Shown here in pieces: positions 21,609-30,096 of a stretch of DNA of 33,978 nt; position 1 is the stretch's first letter; every line of letters starts with the position of its first letter. Below the pieces are notes generated by a model that was not told where the DNA came from, made no database searches, and saw nothing but the letters and a program-made list of their open reading frames with translations. A program made the translations under genes and the position numbers. The stretch comes from Bacteroidota bacterium (lineage in GTDB: Bacteria; Bacteroidota; Bacteroidia; J057; JAJTIE01), in the NCBI GenBank assembly GCA_019638695.1, contig JAHBTG010000030.1:1-33978 (forward strand), read 5' to 3'.

Positions 21609-23219
21609 TTAGGGTAACAGCAGCATTCTGGCGGTATGCACCCCCAGGGCCGTATACACTACTACCATATACATCCCGGAAGGCACTTCCTCACACCGAA
21701 TGCTGGCACTGGTAAGCCCGGCCTGGTAATTAATGGGCAACGACCTGCCTTGCAGGTCTCTCAGCTCAACGGCCAGCACCGGAACGTTAAGCTCAATACG
21801 AAAGCGCCCCCTGGCCGGATTGGGGACCAGCCTGAAAGCCAAAGCAGAGGCGGGCAACGGGCGGGCACTCGGCAACTCATCCAGGTGCTGGGTAAGCAGG
21901 CTATCGGCTTTCAGGAGCTGAATCAGGCCATATCCATAGTTATTGTCGGGCAGTGCGGAGCGGTCTGCCGTGCGCACCAAAGCACCCCTGATCTGCCAGG
22001 CATCCGCCTCGGGGTGCGCCTGCCACAAACAGGCTGCGGAGCCTGCCACATAGGGAGCGGCAAAGCTGGTACCGCTGCTGGTAGAAACCGTTGCGGAAAG
22101 GTAAACAGGCACACTCTGCCCGGCAGCCATCACATCGGGCTTGATGCGCCCGTCTGCCGTGGGCCCCCTGCCGCTGGTAGCCGCCACGGTCCAGCCGGTG
22201 CGGGAAACAGAGCCTACACACAGGACACTGTCGCCGTCGCACGGAGAGGTAATGCGTCCTTGCCACTGGCTGTTGCTCCCTTCATTTCCGGCAGAATTGA
22301 CCACGAGCATGCCCCTGCCGGCAGCCATATCGGCAGCCCGGGTGATCAATGCGGTATAGCCATTCAGATCGCTTACCGTGAGATTATGCGCAGGGTTATC
22401 AAAGGTATTATAGTTGAGAGAAGACGAAATGATATGCAGTCCCAGGCTATCGGCCCACTCGGCGGCCTGCAGCCAGTTGAGCATCTCTGCAGTGCTTTCC
22501 GAAGCCACCGTCTCTGTGCGGGCCAGGGCGACCCTGGCCTGGGGCGCTGCGCCCACATAGGTACCTGGCACTAATGCCGCAATGCGGGACAACACCCCGG
22601 TACCATGCAGATCCTCGGCAAACAGCAGGGAATCCCGGTCCACAAAATCATACCAGGTACGCACACGGCCCTGTGCCCAGAGAGAGTCAAATGCAGCAAG
22701 GGTACGCACATCGCGAAACCCGCTGTCAAATACCCCGATCTCTATGCCCTGCCCCTGGTGGCCGCGGCAGTGCAGACTATCCAGCCCGGTTTTTGTATGT
22801 TCTGTAGCCATCTGGCCCATGCCCCACTGCGGACCCACACAAGCAGAGACATGCGCAGTACCCTGGGACACCGGCGCAGACAAAGGCATCCAATGCATCA
22901 CAAAAGGCAGGGCTTTAAGGGCATCTTCCGTTCCCGGGGCCACACTGCCCCATACCAGGTTGAACCAGCGGCTATACCCGTGTATTTGCAGGCCGCTCTG
23001 TGCCAGTTGCTGCAGATAGGGAACATACACCGGCCAGTCTGCCCGGGAGACAGGGATACAACTGTGGCTGCGCCGCTGCCAGGCCGCGGGGGACAGGTAG
23101 CCGGGTGAAGGAGCGTAGTGGGCGGGCCCTTTATCGGCCAGCTCTAGCACATATACCCGCTGGGCATATGCCCCAAAGGTAATCGACCAGGCACACAGCA
23201 ATAGGACAATCCTTCGCAT
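21609..23219 (-). CDS. Subtilisin-like serine protease (S8) with T9SS C-terminal sorting domain
   Basis: 536 residues from ATG 23219 (MRRIVLLLCAWSITFGAYAQ, signal peptide). An ATG three codons upstream is also possible. An N-terminal prodomain-like region precedes the S8 domain. The triad is Asp165 (GVFDSGF), His205 (DLHGTGVLS) and Ser385 (GTSFAAP), with the oxyanion Asn312 in SAGNEG. The last 80 residues (from FRLVPNPARGRF) form the beta-sandwich type A sorting domain used by the Bacteroidota type IX secretion system. The protein is therefore expected to cross the outer membrane and be released or anchored at the surface. Substrate unknown. It is divergent from the lptC-like gene with its own -7 box, and its stop faces the Crp-type regulator gene 7 bp away. 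Confidence 0.94.
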   Translation of the reverse strand: MRRIVLLLCAWSITFGAYAQRVYVLELADKGPAHYAPSPGYLSPAAWQRRSHSCIPVSRADWPVYVPYLQQLAQSGLQIHGYSRWFNLVWGSVAPGTEDALKALPFVMHWMPLSAPVSQGTAHVSACVGPQWGMGQMATEHTKTGLDSLHCRGHQGQGIEIGVFDSGFRDVRTLAAFDSLWAQGRVRTWYDFVDRDSLLFAEDLHGTGVLSRIAALVPGTYVGAAPQARVALARTETVASESTAEMLNWLQAAEWADSLGLHIISSSLNYNTFDNPAHNLTVSDLNGYTALITRAADMAAGRGMLVVNSAGNEGSNSQWQGRITSPCDGDSVLCVGSVSRTGWTVAATSGRGPTADGRIKPDVMAAGQSVPVYLSATVSTSSGTSFAAPYVAGSAACLWQAHPEADAWQIRGALVRTADRSALPDNNYGYGLIQLLKADSLLTQHLDELPSARPLPASALAFRLVPNPARGRFRIELNVPVLAVELRDLQGRSLPINYQAGLTSASIRCEEVPSGMYMVVVYTALGVHTARMLLLP

Positions 23220-23245
23220 ACAGCACATACTTACGCATAAAACGG

Positions 23246-23253
23246 CAAAAATA
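23246..23253 (-). promoter_or_regulatory. -7 promoter box of the subtilase gene
   Basis: The minus strand reads TATTTTTG, an exact TAnnTTTG match, 26 nt upstream of ATG 23219, in the 90-bp gap with the divergent lptC-like gene. Confidence 0.5.
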
Positions 23254-23297
23254 CGGCTATCCGGGTGTGTGTTGTTCAGAATTGGGGTTCATCCGTG

Positions 23298-23305
23298 TAC
23301 CTTTG
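23298..23305 (+). promoter_or_regulatory. -7 promoter box of the lptC-like gene
   Basis: TACCTTTG, an exact TAnnTTTG match, ends 4 nt before ATG 23310. This predicts a leaderless message and supports 23310 over the upstream in-frame start at 23265. Confidence 0.6.
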
Positions 23306-23309
23306 GGGT

Positions 23310-23855
23310 ATGCGCCGGATGGGTATACTCCTGGGAATCGTTGGGTGGGTCAGCGCCTGCCAGCCTCCGGAGAATGCGCCTGTGGACCTCAACGCCCTGC
23401 GCCAGGGCGAACCGCTGAGCAAAAGCTTCCATGTGCGCTTCATGTATACGGACAGCGCCAGAGTGCGTGCCCGCATACAGGCCCGCAGTATGGAAGAGGT
23501 ACTGGAAGGCACGCCCCCGCAGCGTATCCGCCAGGCCAATGAGGGCTTACATATCATATTCTATGATATCAAAGGCGCCCAGCAAAGTTCCCTGACTGCC
23601 GAGCGGGGACGGCTTGACGAGTCTAAAGGCATGGCAGAAGCGCTGGGCAATGTAGTAGTGACTACTGTAGAGGGCGATGTGCTGGAAACGGAACGCCTGG
23701 TATGGGAGCAACGCAAGAACCGCATCTACACCAATGAGTTTGTAAAAATCACGCGGCCCGGCGAGATCATACTGGCAGACAGCCTGGAAACAGATGCGTC
23801 TTTCTCTTTTTACAAGATCTACAAGATCCGCGGGGTCATCCAGGTAAACGAATAG
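23310..23855 (+). CDS. lptC: LptC-like LPS export lipoprotein
   Basis: 181 residues from ATG 23310. The lipoprotein signal MRRMGILLGIVGWVSAC has its lipobox Cys at residue 17. The mature part is an OstA-like beta-jellyroll: IIFYDIKGAQQSSLTAERGRLDESKGMAEALGNVVVTTVEGDVLETERLVWEQ (about 75-127), ending in SFYKIYKIRGVIQV. LptC links the inner-membrane ABC transporter LptB2FG to the LptA bridge, and its jellyroll passes lipopolysaccharide along. In many Bacteroidota the protein is a lipoprotein rather than a membrane-anchored form, as here. It has a leaderless-type promoter and is followed after 13 bp by a GNAT gene that has no obvious LPS role. Confidence 0.8.
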   Translation: MRRMGILLGIVGWVSACQPPENAPVDLNALRQGEPLSKSFHVRFMYTDSARVRARIQARSMEEVLEGTPPQRIRQANEGLHIIFYDIKGAQQSSLTAERGRLDESKGMAEALGNVVVTTVEGDVLETERLVWEQRKNRIYTNEFVKITRPGEIILADSLETDASFSFYKIYKIRGVIQVNE

Positions 23856-23868
23856 ATCGCTGTCTTTT

Positions 23869-24324
23869 ATGTCACAGATCCGCATATCTCAGGCTATAGG
23901 GACCGACGCTCCCGTACTGGCCCAACAGAATGTGGCGCTGGCGCTGGAAAGCGAGGGTATGGTGCTGAACCCGGCCACTACCCTGGCGGCGGTACAGCGC
24001 ATCCTGGGAAACCCCGTCCTGGGCACCTATTATACCCTGAGGAACCAGGATGTCATCCTCTGCCGGCTGCTCATCACTTATGAATACAGCGACTGGCGGG
24101 ATATGCCCTACTGGTGGATCCAAAGTGTCTATACGGAACCTGGGCACCGGGGCAAAGGATATTTCAGGCAGCTCTACCGGCATATCCTGGAAGAAGCCAA
24201 AGCCGCAGGCGCAGGCAGTGTGCGGCTCTACTTTGCTGCAGGCAATCTTGCGGCAGGTACTGCCTACCAACAACTGGGTATGGAGACCGGTCACTACGTG
24301 GTAGGCCAGCAGGACCTCTGCTAA
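23869..24324 (+). CDS. GNAT family N-acetyltransferase
   Basis: 151 residues with the GNAT fold. After two amphipathic N-terminal helices come the strand YWWIQSVYTEPGHRGKGYFRQLYRHILEEAK (about 81-111), whose GHRGKGY (92-98) is the acetyl-CoA pyrophosphate loop, and the late AYQQLGMETGHYVV. The family moves an acetyl group from acetyl-CoA to an amine; the substrate here is unknown. It starts 13 bp after the lptC-like gene and probably shares its transcript. Its last four bases overlap the last four of the convergent DUF4421 gene (24321-24324). Confidence 0.9.
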   Translation: MSQIRISQAIGTDAPVLAQQNVALALESEGMVLNPATTLAAVQRILGNPVLGTYYTLRNQDVILCRLLITYEYSDWRDMPYWWIQSVYTEPGHRGKGYFRQLYRHILEEAKAAGAGSVRLYFAAGNLAAGTAYQQLGMETGHYVVGQQDLC

Positions 24325-25376
24325 TCTCCATCCAACCATTTGCGCAGGGGCCTGATCCTGCGCAAGAATACATTGTTGGGCAATAACCGGAAATGCGGGA
24401 AGCGATACCCCACATATAGCTGAGCTCCGGAGAGGTTAGCAACCAGCTGCATTTCTTCATAGATATTGGCAGAAAGCCGGGCATATACCAGGAAGCCGGC
24501 GAACCACCTCGGACGGGAGTAGTTTAAGGTAAGGCGGGGTTCCGTGGCCAGGTAGAGCGACCCTTTGCGGATCTCTCCCCCGCTACCCGCCAGGTACTGC
24601 CGCTGATACCCTATACCCAGCAGGAGGAAAGGGCTAATGGCAAAACGCCGGGCGATGACGAAAGTGTGGGCATACCCCGGGGAAACATGGATATTGGAAA
24701 AAGTGGCCTGTGTAAACCCGGAAACGGAAGGGAACAGGCTATCCACCTGCGGGGGGATCAGGGAGCTGTCGGCCCATACCCTGGACTGCCCCACCTGTAT
24801 CTTCAATAGCCAGGACCCTGCGCTTTTACGCTGCACATTGGTCTGGTTCAACTGGGCACGCAGGCTGTAGCGCCTGTGGTTAAACACATACATGTATTCG
24901 GCAGCAAGCATCTGCGCATGCATATCCGGGCGCAGCTGAGGCGGCAGGGTGTCTACAACGGGCACTTCAAAGGCGCCCGGATTGGGCAGGTAAAAACCGG
25001 ATGTGCGGTTAAAGACAAATGCGCCACACCAGCGATGGCGGACAAAATCGAGACTAAGGTCCAGCCGGCGGGAATATCCATACCGTTCCGGGTTATTCCG
25101 GGCCTCATTGGGCAGCAGGTAAAAACCAAGCCCCAGCCCATTATAGGCCACATGGCCGCCAAAGGTACTCAGCAGGTTTACGTTATAATTGATATCGGGG
25201 GCCTTACCCTGCCGGTGCACGATTGCCCACTGCTGGCTGATCCGGCCTAACCGGGTGCGCACCGTAAGCCCTTCTTTATTACCGGAAACGTAGTTGGTAT
25301 CAAAAGGGGCCACAGCAGTGTGGGTACCCTGTGCCCGCAAAACCGGCGCACAAAGTACCCACAACAGTACGATCAT
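24321..25376 (-). CDS. DUF4421 family outer-membrane-associated protein
   Basis: 351 residues from ATG 25376 (MIVLLWVLCAPVLRAQ, signal peptide). A TTG at 25397 would add MGRLYRS and give a better basic n-region, but lies at the predicted transcript start. The mature protein is strand-rich with alternating aromatic and hydrophobic residues (LSLDFVRHRWCGAFVFNRTSGFYL, ISPFLLLGIGYQRQYLAGSG, LRLTLNYSRPRWFAGFLVYA-type strands). It is consistent with an outer-membrane beta-barrel, as predicted for DUF4421 proteins of Bacteroidota, whose function is unknown. Ends in a basic tail (RRIRPLRKW). No companion gene explains its job. Confidence 0.75.
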   Translation of the reverse strand: MIVLLWVLCAPVLRAQGTHTAVAPFDTNYVSGNKEGLTVRTRLGRISQQWAIVHRQGKAPDINYNVNLLSTFGGHVAYNGLGLGFYLLPNEARNNPERYGYSRRLDLSLDFVRHRWCGAFVFNRTSGFYLPNPGAFEVPVVDTLPPQLRPDMHAQMLAAEYMYVFNHRRYSLRAQLNQTNVQRKSAGSWLLKIQVGQSRVWADSSLIPPQVDSLFPSVSGFTQATFSNIHVSPGYAHTFVIARRFAISPFLLLGIGYQRQYLAGSGGEIRKGSLYLATEPRLTLNYSRPRWFAGFLVYARLSANIYEEMQLVANLSGAQLYVGYRFPHFRLLPNNVFLRRIRPLRKWLDGD

Positions 25377-25444
25377 AGACCTGTATAACCGGCCCAAGGA
25401 GCAACAAACTATGAGCTCATAGAAATAACGGGCGACAGGGACGA

Positions 25445-25888
25445 CTAATCGAATCCGAATTTATCCATGCCCAGTCCTACCAGCTCAATCTTATTGATAA
25501 CTGACTGGATAAAGAGAATGGAACTGATCAGGTTCTTCTTGTCTGCATAGGGGCCCAGATTACTTAGGCTAGCCTGGTTGGTCTTGGAAAGGTTATCTAC
25601 CGCAGTGGTCATGCTGGTAAGCGCCTTTTCATTCAGCTGATTGGTAGGGATCTTAAGATCATTGGGGCTCTGGGGCTGCAGCTTCTCAAATGCGATGTAG
25701 GGCAGGATGCTGTACAGGCGGTTAAGCTTGGCAATATAGATCTCGCTCAGCTGCAGCTTATCCAGTTTTTCCAGGTCGCCGAGGTTATAGCTCACCGTGC
25801 TGGAATTGGCGGTAGTAGTGGCGTTCGTTTGAGCTGTGGCAGACAAGGCCCCCAGCAACAGCAAACCTGCTACAAAGAATACTTTCAT
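25445..25888 (-). CDS. Small secreted protein of unknown function
   Basis: 147 residues with a signal peptide (MKVFFVAGLLLLGALSATAQ, cleavage after residue 19-20). A Thr/Asn/Ser-rich linker (TNATTTANSSTVSYN) is followed by a helical domain (LEKLDKLQLSEIYIAKLNRLYSIL, LNEKALTSMTTAVDNLSK, LISSILFIQSVINKI). It has no cysteines, lipobox or sorting domain, so it is probably periplasmic. The TPR gene upstream on the same strand ends 57 bp before it, but a perfect -7 box in that gap indicates its own promoter. I do not recognise the family. Confidence 0.75.
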   Translation of the reverse strand: MKVFFVAGLLLLGALSATAQTNATTTANSSTVSYNLGDLEKLDKLQLSEIYIAKLNRLYSILPYIAFEKLQPQSPNDLKIPTNQLNEKALTSMTTAVDNLSKTNQASLSNLGPYADKKNLISSILFIQSVINKIELVGLGMDKFGFD

Positions 25889-25924
25889 GACATTAGGGTT
25901 TAGGTAGACATCAACAAACTAGCT

Positions 25925-25932
25925 CAAACTTA
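25925..25932 (-). promoter_or_regulatory. -7 promoter box of the small secreted-protein gene
   Basis: The minus strand reads TAAGTTTG, an exact TAnnTTTG match, 36 nt upstream of ATG 25888, inside the 57-bp gap after the TPR gene. Confidence 0.55.
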
Positions 25933-25945
25933 CAGAAAAGTTCTG

Positions 25946-27373
25946 CTAGTCTTGCTTGAGCGACTCGTAATACTTCACCTTTTCCTGGTCATCCAGCGTC
26001 ACGGATATGATATGGCATTTGTTCAGCGCATCCGGGTCTTTATTGATCTGATAGGCGCTGTCCATATGCGTCAGGGCCTCGCGGAGCAGTTCATTGCGGC
26101 GGGCCATGGTTTTCTCTATAAGAGAGGCATTATTGTAGGGGATGACATTGTAGAAATCGCCATGCAAGGCGGCCCAGTTATTAAACACAGCGCCCAGGTT
26201 GTAATAAGCCAGGTAATTTTTGCCATCCAGCGCTATGGCCTTCTTGTAATAGTCAACCGCTTCCTGCACTTCCGGCTCAAATACCGCAATAGCACTCTCC
26301 GTTTCTTTGACCATCTGGTAAATCTGCGGGCGGGTGAGCGTGCTTTCTCCCTTCTTGAGCGAATCGATAAGGGCCTGTGCCTTGTCGCGGCTGGTATCGC
26401 TCTTACGCTTCATCACGCGGGCCATGCGGATGTTCATCTTCACATCATCGGGATTTTCGGCCAGTTCCTTTTTGAAACGGGGAATGGACTCATTCACCAG
26501 CTTGGGATGGAGGTAAACATCCATTTCCGCATCTCCGATCTCTTGATTGTCGGGGAAGAACTTCTGAGCACGATTCACAATGCTCAGAGCAGTCTCATAG
26601 TCGCCCATATCTGAATAGGCGCGGATGACAAAAGCCACTGCCTGAGAAAACTCCGACGACATCTTGGCACGGGTCTCCGGGTCTACGCCGCCCAGAGCCT
26701 TGTCAAAATTATCGGCAAACACCTTCAGCTCCTTTTGCGCCTCCAGGGTATCTGCATGCGTGCGCATACCCATCAGCAGCTTGGCATTCAGTATCTTAGG
26801 GGTTATCTTCTGCAATGCCATACCGGTAAGGGCAGACATGTACTCCAGGTTGCGGGCATAGACCAGTGCCTTTTGTAGATCTTCGCGCTGGATATTCTCT
26901 TTGCGGGCATGCTGGTCTATCTTATAGGCCTGGAGCTGCAGCAAGGGGAGATAATACTGCATCTTCATGTCCTTATAGGTGCCCTTGGGATCATTATCGG
27001 AAACGTACCTGAAGGAAGTAAAGCTTTTATCCGCCACCTCTGGCATTTTTGCAAATACCTCATCCAGTTTTTGCTGCACAAGCTTCTTCATTTCTTCCAT
27101 ACTACGCTTCACGCCCGTGGCAGGGTCTACAGCATCTACCCTGCTATTTTGCTGCACGATCTCCATGAGCGTGGCATAATAGTAATAGTGCGCCTTGACA
27201 ATGTCCGTCTCTGCCAGCAGGGAAGGACTGGCCAGCGCCAGTTCCAGGTTCTGGCGCGCCTGGGTGTAATTCTTGTCATTAAACTCTATGACACCGGTAG
27301 TGACGTATTTCTTCTGCGCTTGCAAAGGCAGGGCCAGTATAGCAAGCGACAGGGCAAAGAAAAAGCTTTTCAT
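25946..27373 (-). CDS. Secreted TPR-repeat protein
   Basis: 475 residues with a signal peptide (MKSFFFALSLAILALPLQAQ). The mature protein is helical throughout and contains tetratricopeptide units: VIEFNDKNYTQARQNLELAL at about 28-47, AYSDMGDYETALSIVNRAQKFFP in the middle, and VDYYKKAIALDGKNYLAYYNLGAVF near residue 390. TPR proteins serve as scaffolds; being exported without a lipobox or sorting domain, this one is likely periplasmic. It follows gyrA by 66 bp on the same strand without a good -7 box, so partial cotranscription with gyrA is likely. A weak inverted repeat (GTATA..TATAC, 27397-27411) sits in the gap. The partner protein is unknown. Confidence 0.88.
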   Translation of the reverse strand: MKSFFFALSLAILALPLQAQKKYVTTGVIEFNDKNYTQARQNLELALASPSLLAETDIVKAHYYYYATLMEIVQQNSRVDAVDPATGVKRSMEEMKKLVQQKLDEVFAKMPEVADKSFTSFRYVSDNDPKGTYKDMKMQYYLPLLQLQAYKIDQHARKENIQREDLQKALVYARNLEYMSALTGMALQKITPKILNAKLLMGMRTHADTLEAQKELKVFADNFDKALGGVDPETRAKMSSEFSQAVAFVIRAYSDMGDYETALSIVNRAQKFFPDNQEIGDAEMDVYLHPKLVNESIPRFKKELAENPDDVKMNIRMARVMKRKSDTSRDKAQALIDSLKKGESTLTRPQIYQMVKETESAIAVFEPEVQEAVDYYKKAIALDGKNYLAYYNLGAVFNNWAALHGDFYNVIPYNNASLIEKTMARRNELLREALTHMDSAYQINKDPDALNKCHIISVTLDDQEKVKYYESLKQD

Positions 27374-27439
27374 ATCTGTGAGATAACGCTGTGACAGTAT
27401 ATTCAGTATACCCGGAGGGTCTGTGGTCGTATTAAGGGA

Positions 27440-29932
27440 TTAATCTTCGGCACTCTCCTCGCCCTCGTCTCCTTCTTCCGGCAGGTCATTGTTTTCCTGC
27501 TCAGCCAGCTTGGCCATAGCCGCAATGGCATCTCCGTCCCGCAAGCGAATGAGGCGCACACCCTGTGTGGCACGGCCGGCCTGGCGGATACTCTCCACCG
27601 GCATGCGAATAGCGATGCCTTCTGTGGTGATAATCATCAGGTCATTCGTATCATTGACTTCCGCAATACCAATGAGGTTTCCGGTCTTGGGCGTAATGCT
27701 GATGGTTTTGACCCCTTTACCGCCCCGGTTGGTGATGCGGTAGTCTTCCAGGCTGCTACGTTTGCCGAAACCATTTGCTGAAAGAACGAGTAGCTGTGTA
27801 TTGGGTTGTTTCACAACAACCATGCCAACTACTTCATCATCGCTGGCCTGCAGGCGCACACCGCGCACGCCGGAAGCGTTGCGCCCCATATCCCGCACCG
27901 TGCTGGCCGGGAAGCGGATGGCCGCTCCGTATTTGGTGGCTACCACCACTTCGCAGCTGTCATCCAGCAACGAAGCATTGATCAGGCGATCTCCTTCGTT
28001 GATGTTGATGGCAATGATACCGTTGGCGCGCGGACGGCTGTAGGCTTCCATCAGGGTACGCTTCACAGTACCCTGTGCCGTCACCATGAGGATGGAGTTC
28101 TTGTTGAGGAACTCAGAGTCATTCAGGTTCTGGACATTGATAAAGGCCTTGATCTTGTCGTCGCGCTCTATCTGGATGAGGTTCTGAATGGCACGGCCTT
28201 TGGTAGCGCGGCCGCCTTCCGGTATCTCATATGCCTTGAGCCAATAGCACTTACCTTTCTCCGTGAAGAACAACAGGTAGTTATGGGTGCTGGCGATGAA
28301 CAGGTGCTCTACAAAGTCCTCCTCCTTGGTACCCGCACCCTTGCTGCCTACCCCGCCCCGGTTCTGGCGACGGTAGCCTTTGAGCGGCGTGCGTTTGATA
28401 TACCCCTGGTGACTGACGGTAATGACCACATCTTCCACCGCGATCATATCCTCTACGGAGAAATCCTCTGCGCTGTGTACAATCTGGGTGCGGCGCTCGT
28501 CTCCATACTTGGCGCTCATTTCGCGCAGTTCGTCCTTGATGATATTCATCCGAAGCTCCTCCTTGGCCAGCACTTCTTCCAGCCAGGCGATCTTCTTCAT
28601 GATCTCCTCATACTCGTTCCTCACCTTGGCAATCTCCAGGCTGGTGAGGCGCTGCAAACGCATGTCCAGGATGGCCTTGGCCTGGATCTCGCTCAGCTTG
28701 AATTCGCGCATCAGTCCTTCACGGGCTACATCTGCATTGGCAGAGGAGCGGATGAGCTTGATCACCGCATCGAGGTTATCCAGCGCAATGATAAGACCCT
28801 CCAGGATATGAGCACGCTGGCGGGCCTGCTCCAGGTCAAACTGGGTGCGGCGAATCACTACCTCATGGCGATGCTCCACATAGTGGTAGATCATATCCTT
28901 GAGGTTCAGGATCTCCGGACGGCCTTTGACCAGCGCCACATTATTGACACTGAAGCTCGTTTGCATGGCCGTCATTTTGTACAGGTGGTTCAGCACCACT
29001 TTAGGTACGGCATCGCGTTTGATCTCGATCACCAGGCGAATACCGTCGCGGTCACTTTCGTCCCTGATCTCGGCAATACCTTCCAGTTTCTTTTCATTGA
29101 CCAGCTGGGCCATCTTCTCGTGCAGGTTGGCCTTGTTCACCATATAAGGCACCTCGGAAACGATGATACGCTCGCGCCCGTTCTTCTGGGTCTCAATATG
29201 CGCCAGAGCACGCAAGACCACACGGCCGCGGCCGGTCTCAAAAGCATCCCTCACCCCCTGGTAACCATAAATGATACCGCCTGTGGGAAAATCAGGAGCC
29301 TTGATATACTGCATCAGCTCCGTCACCGTAATATCCCGGTTATCTATATAAGCTATGATGCCGGCTATGATCTCTTTGAGATTGTGCGGGGCCATATTGG
29401 TGGCCATACCCACCGCAATACCGCTGGCGCCGTTCAACAGCAGGTGAGGTATCTTGGCCGGCATCACCGACGGTTCTTTGAGCGAATCGTCAAAGTTGTT
29501 GGTGAAGTCTACCGTGTTCTTGTCCAGGTCGGCCAGAAGTTCCTCTGCAATGGAGCGCAGACGAGCCTCGGTATACCGCATGGCCGCAGGATTATCCCCA
29601 TCAATGGAACCGAAGTTCCCCTGTCCGTCTACCAAAGGATAACGCAGGCTCCATTCCTGTGCCAGACGCACCATCGTGTCATATACAGCCGTATCTCCGT
29701 GAGGGTGGTATTTACCCAGTACTTCCCCTACGATACGGGCGCTCTTTTTATAAGGACGGTTACTGGCCAGTCCCAGCTCACTCATCCCATACAATACACG
29801 GCGGTGTACAGGCTTCAGGCCATCCCGCACATCCGGCAGGGCGCGCGCCACAATGACCGACATGCTATAGTCAATGTATGCGGCCCGCATCTCATCTTCT
29901 ATCCCGCGTAACGTTATTTTTTCGTTAGACAT
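27440..29932 (-). CDS. gyrA: DNA gyrase subunit A
   Basis: 830 residues, full length. GyrA cuts and rejoins DNA in the A2B2 enzyme that introduces negative supercoils. The N-terminal part shows [21 protein letters not shown] (25-45) and the quinolone-resistance region [12 protein letters not shown] (74-85). The active-site tyrosine is Tyr120 in [10 protein letters not shown]. The position equivalent to E. coli Ser83 is Thr81 and that of Asp87 is Asp85, a natural combination in several wild-type gyrases. The C-terminal beta-pinwheel starts near residue 500 and contains the GyrA-box (QNRGGVG), distinguishing it from ParC. The acidic tail ends [10 protein letters not shown]. The promoter is at 30005-30012; gyrB is not in the window. 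Confidence 0.97.
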   Translation of the reverse strand: MSNEKITLRGIEDEMRAAYIDYSMSVIVARALPDVRDGLKPVHRRVLYGMSELGLASNRPYKKSARIVGEVLGKYHPHGDTAVYDTMVRLAQEWSLRYPLVDGQGNFGSIDGDNPAAMRYTEARLRSIAEELLADLDKNTVDFTNNFDDSLKEPSVMPAKIPHLLLNGASGIAVGMATNMAPHNLKEIIAGIIAYIDNRDITVTELMQYIKAPDFPTGGIIYGYQGVRDAFETGRGRVVLRALAHIETQKNGRERIIVSEVPYMVNKANLHEKMAQLVNEKKLEGIAEIRDESDRDGIRLVIEIKRDAVPKVVLNHLYKMTAMQTSFSVNNVALVKGRPEILNLKDMIYHYVEHRHEVVIRRTQFDLEQARQRAHILEGLIIALDNLDAVIKLIRSSANADVAREGLMREFKLSEIQAKAILDMRLQRLTSLEIAKVRNEYEEIMKKIAWLEEVLAKEELRMNIIKDELREMSAKYGDERRTQIVHSAEDFSVEDMIAVEDVVITVSHQGYIKRTPLKGYRRQNRGGVGSKGAGTKEEDFVEHLFIASTHNYLLFFTEKGKCYWLKAYEIPEGGRATKGRAIQNLIQIERDDKIKAFINVQNLNDSEFLNKNSILMVTAQGTVKRTLMEAYSRPRANGIIAININEGDRLINASLLDDSCEVVVATKYGAAIRFPASTVRDMGRNASGVRGVRLQASDDEVVGMVVVKQPNTQLLVLSANGFGKRSSLEDYRITNRGGKGVKTISITPKTGNLIGIAEVNDTNDLMIITTEGIAIRMPVESIRQAGRATQGVRLIRLRDGDAIAAMAKLAEQENNDLPEEGDEGEESAED

Positions 29933-30004
29933 ACTTTTTATTCTATACCCGACATCTGCTCAATAGCGGCAGCGTAAGAATCCTCTAGCTCATACGCCGA
30001 ACCG

Positions 30005-30012
30005 CAAATTTA
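30005..30012 (-). promoter_or_regulatory. -7 promoter box of gyrA
   Basis: The minus strand reads TAAATTTG, an exact TAnnTTTG match, 72 nt upstream of ATG 29932. The predicted leader of nearly 70 nt is among the longest in the window. No clear -33 element is seen. Confidence 0.5.
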
Positions 30013-30096
30013 ACATAAAGCAAGGCACGGCGCACGTCTTTTATGCCCCGGAAGCGCCGGGACAAACACAATGTGGAAAGTTTTCGCACCAGGTGA

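Noticed and set aside
27806-29911. A 701-codon open frame on plus, antisense to gyrA
   Set aside because: It is the mirror of the conserved gyrA codon pattern. The product has no recognisable family, is unusually His/Gln/Ile-rich, and lacks a promoter. Similar mirror frames lie opposite glmS (8583-10301) and the fadN-like gene (32276-33664).
30047-30061. CCCGG/CCGGG hairpin downstream of queA as a terminator
   Set aside because: The stem is only 5 bp and no U-run follows on minus; it could be chance in GC-rich DNA.
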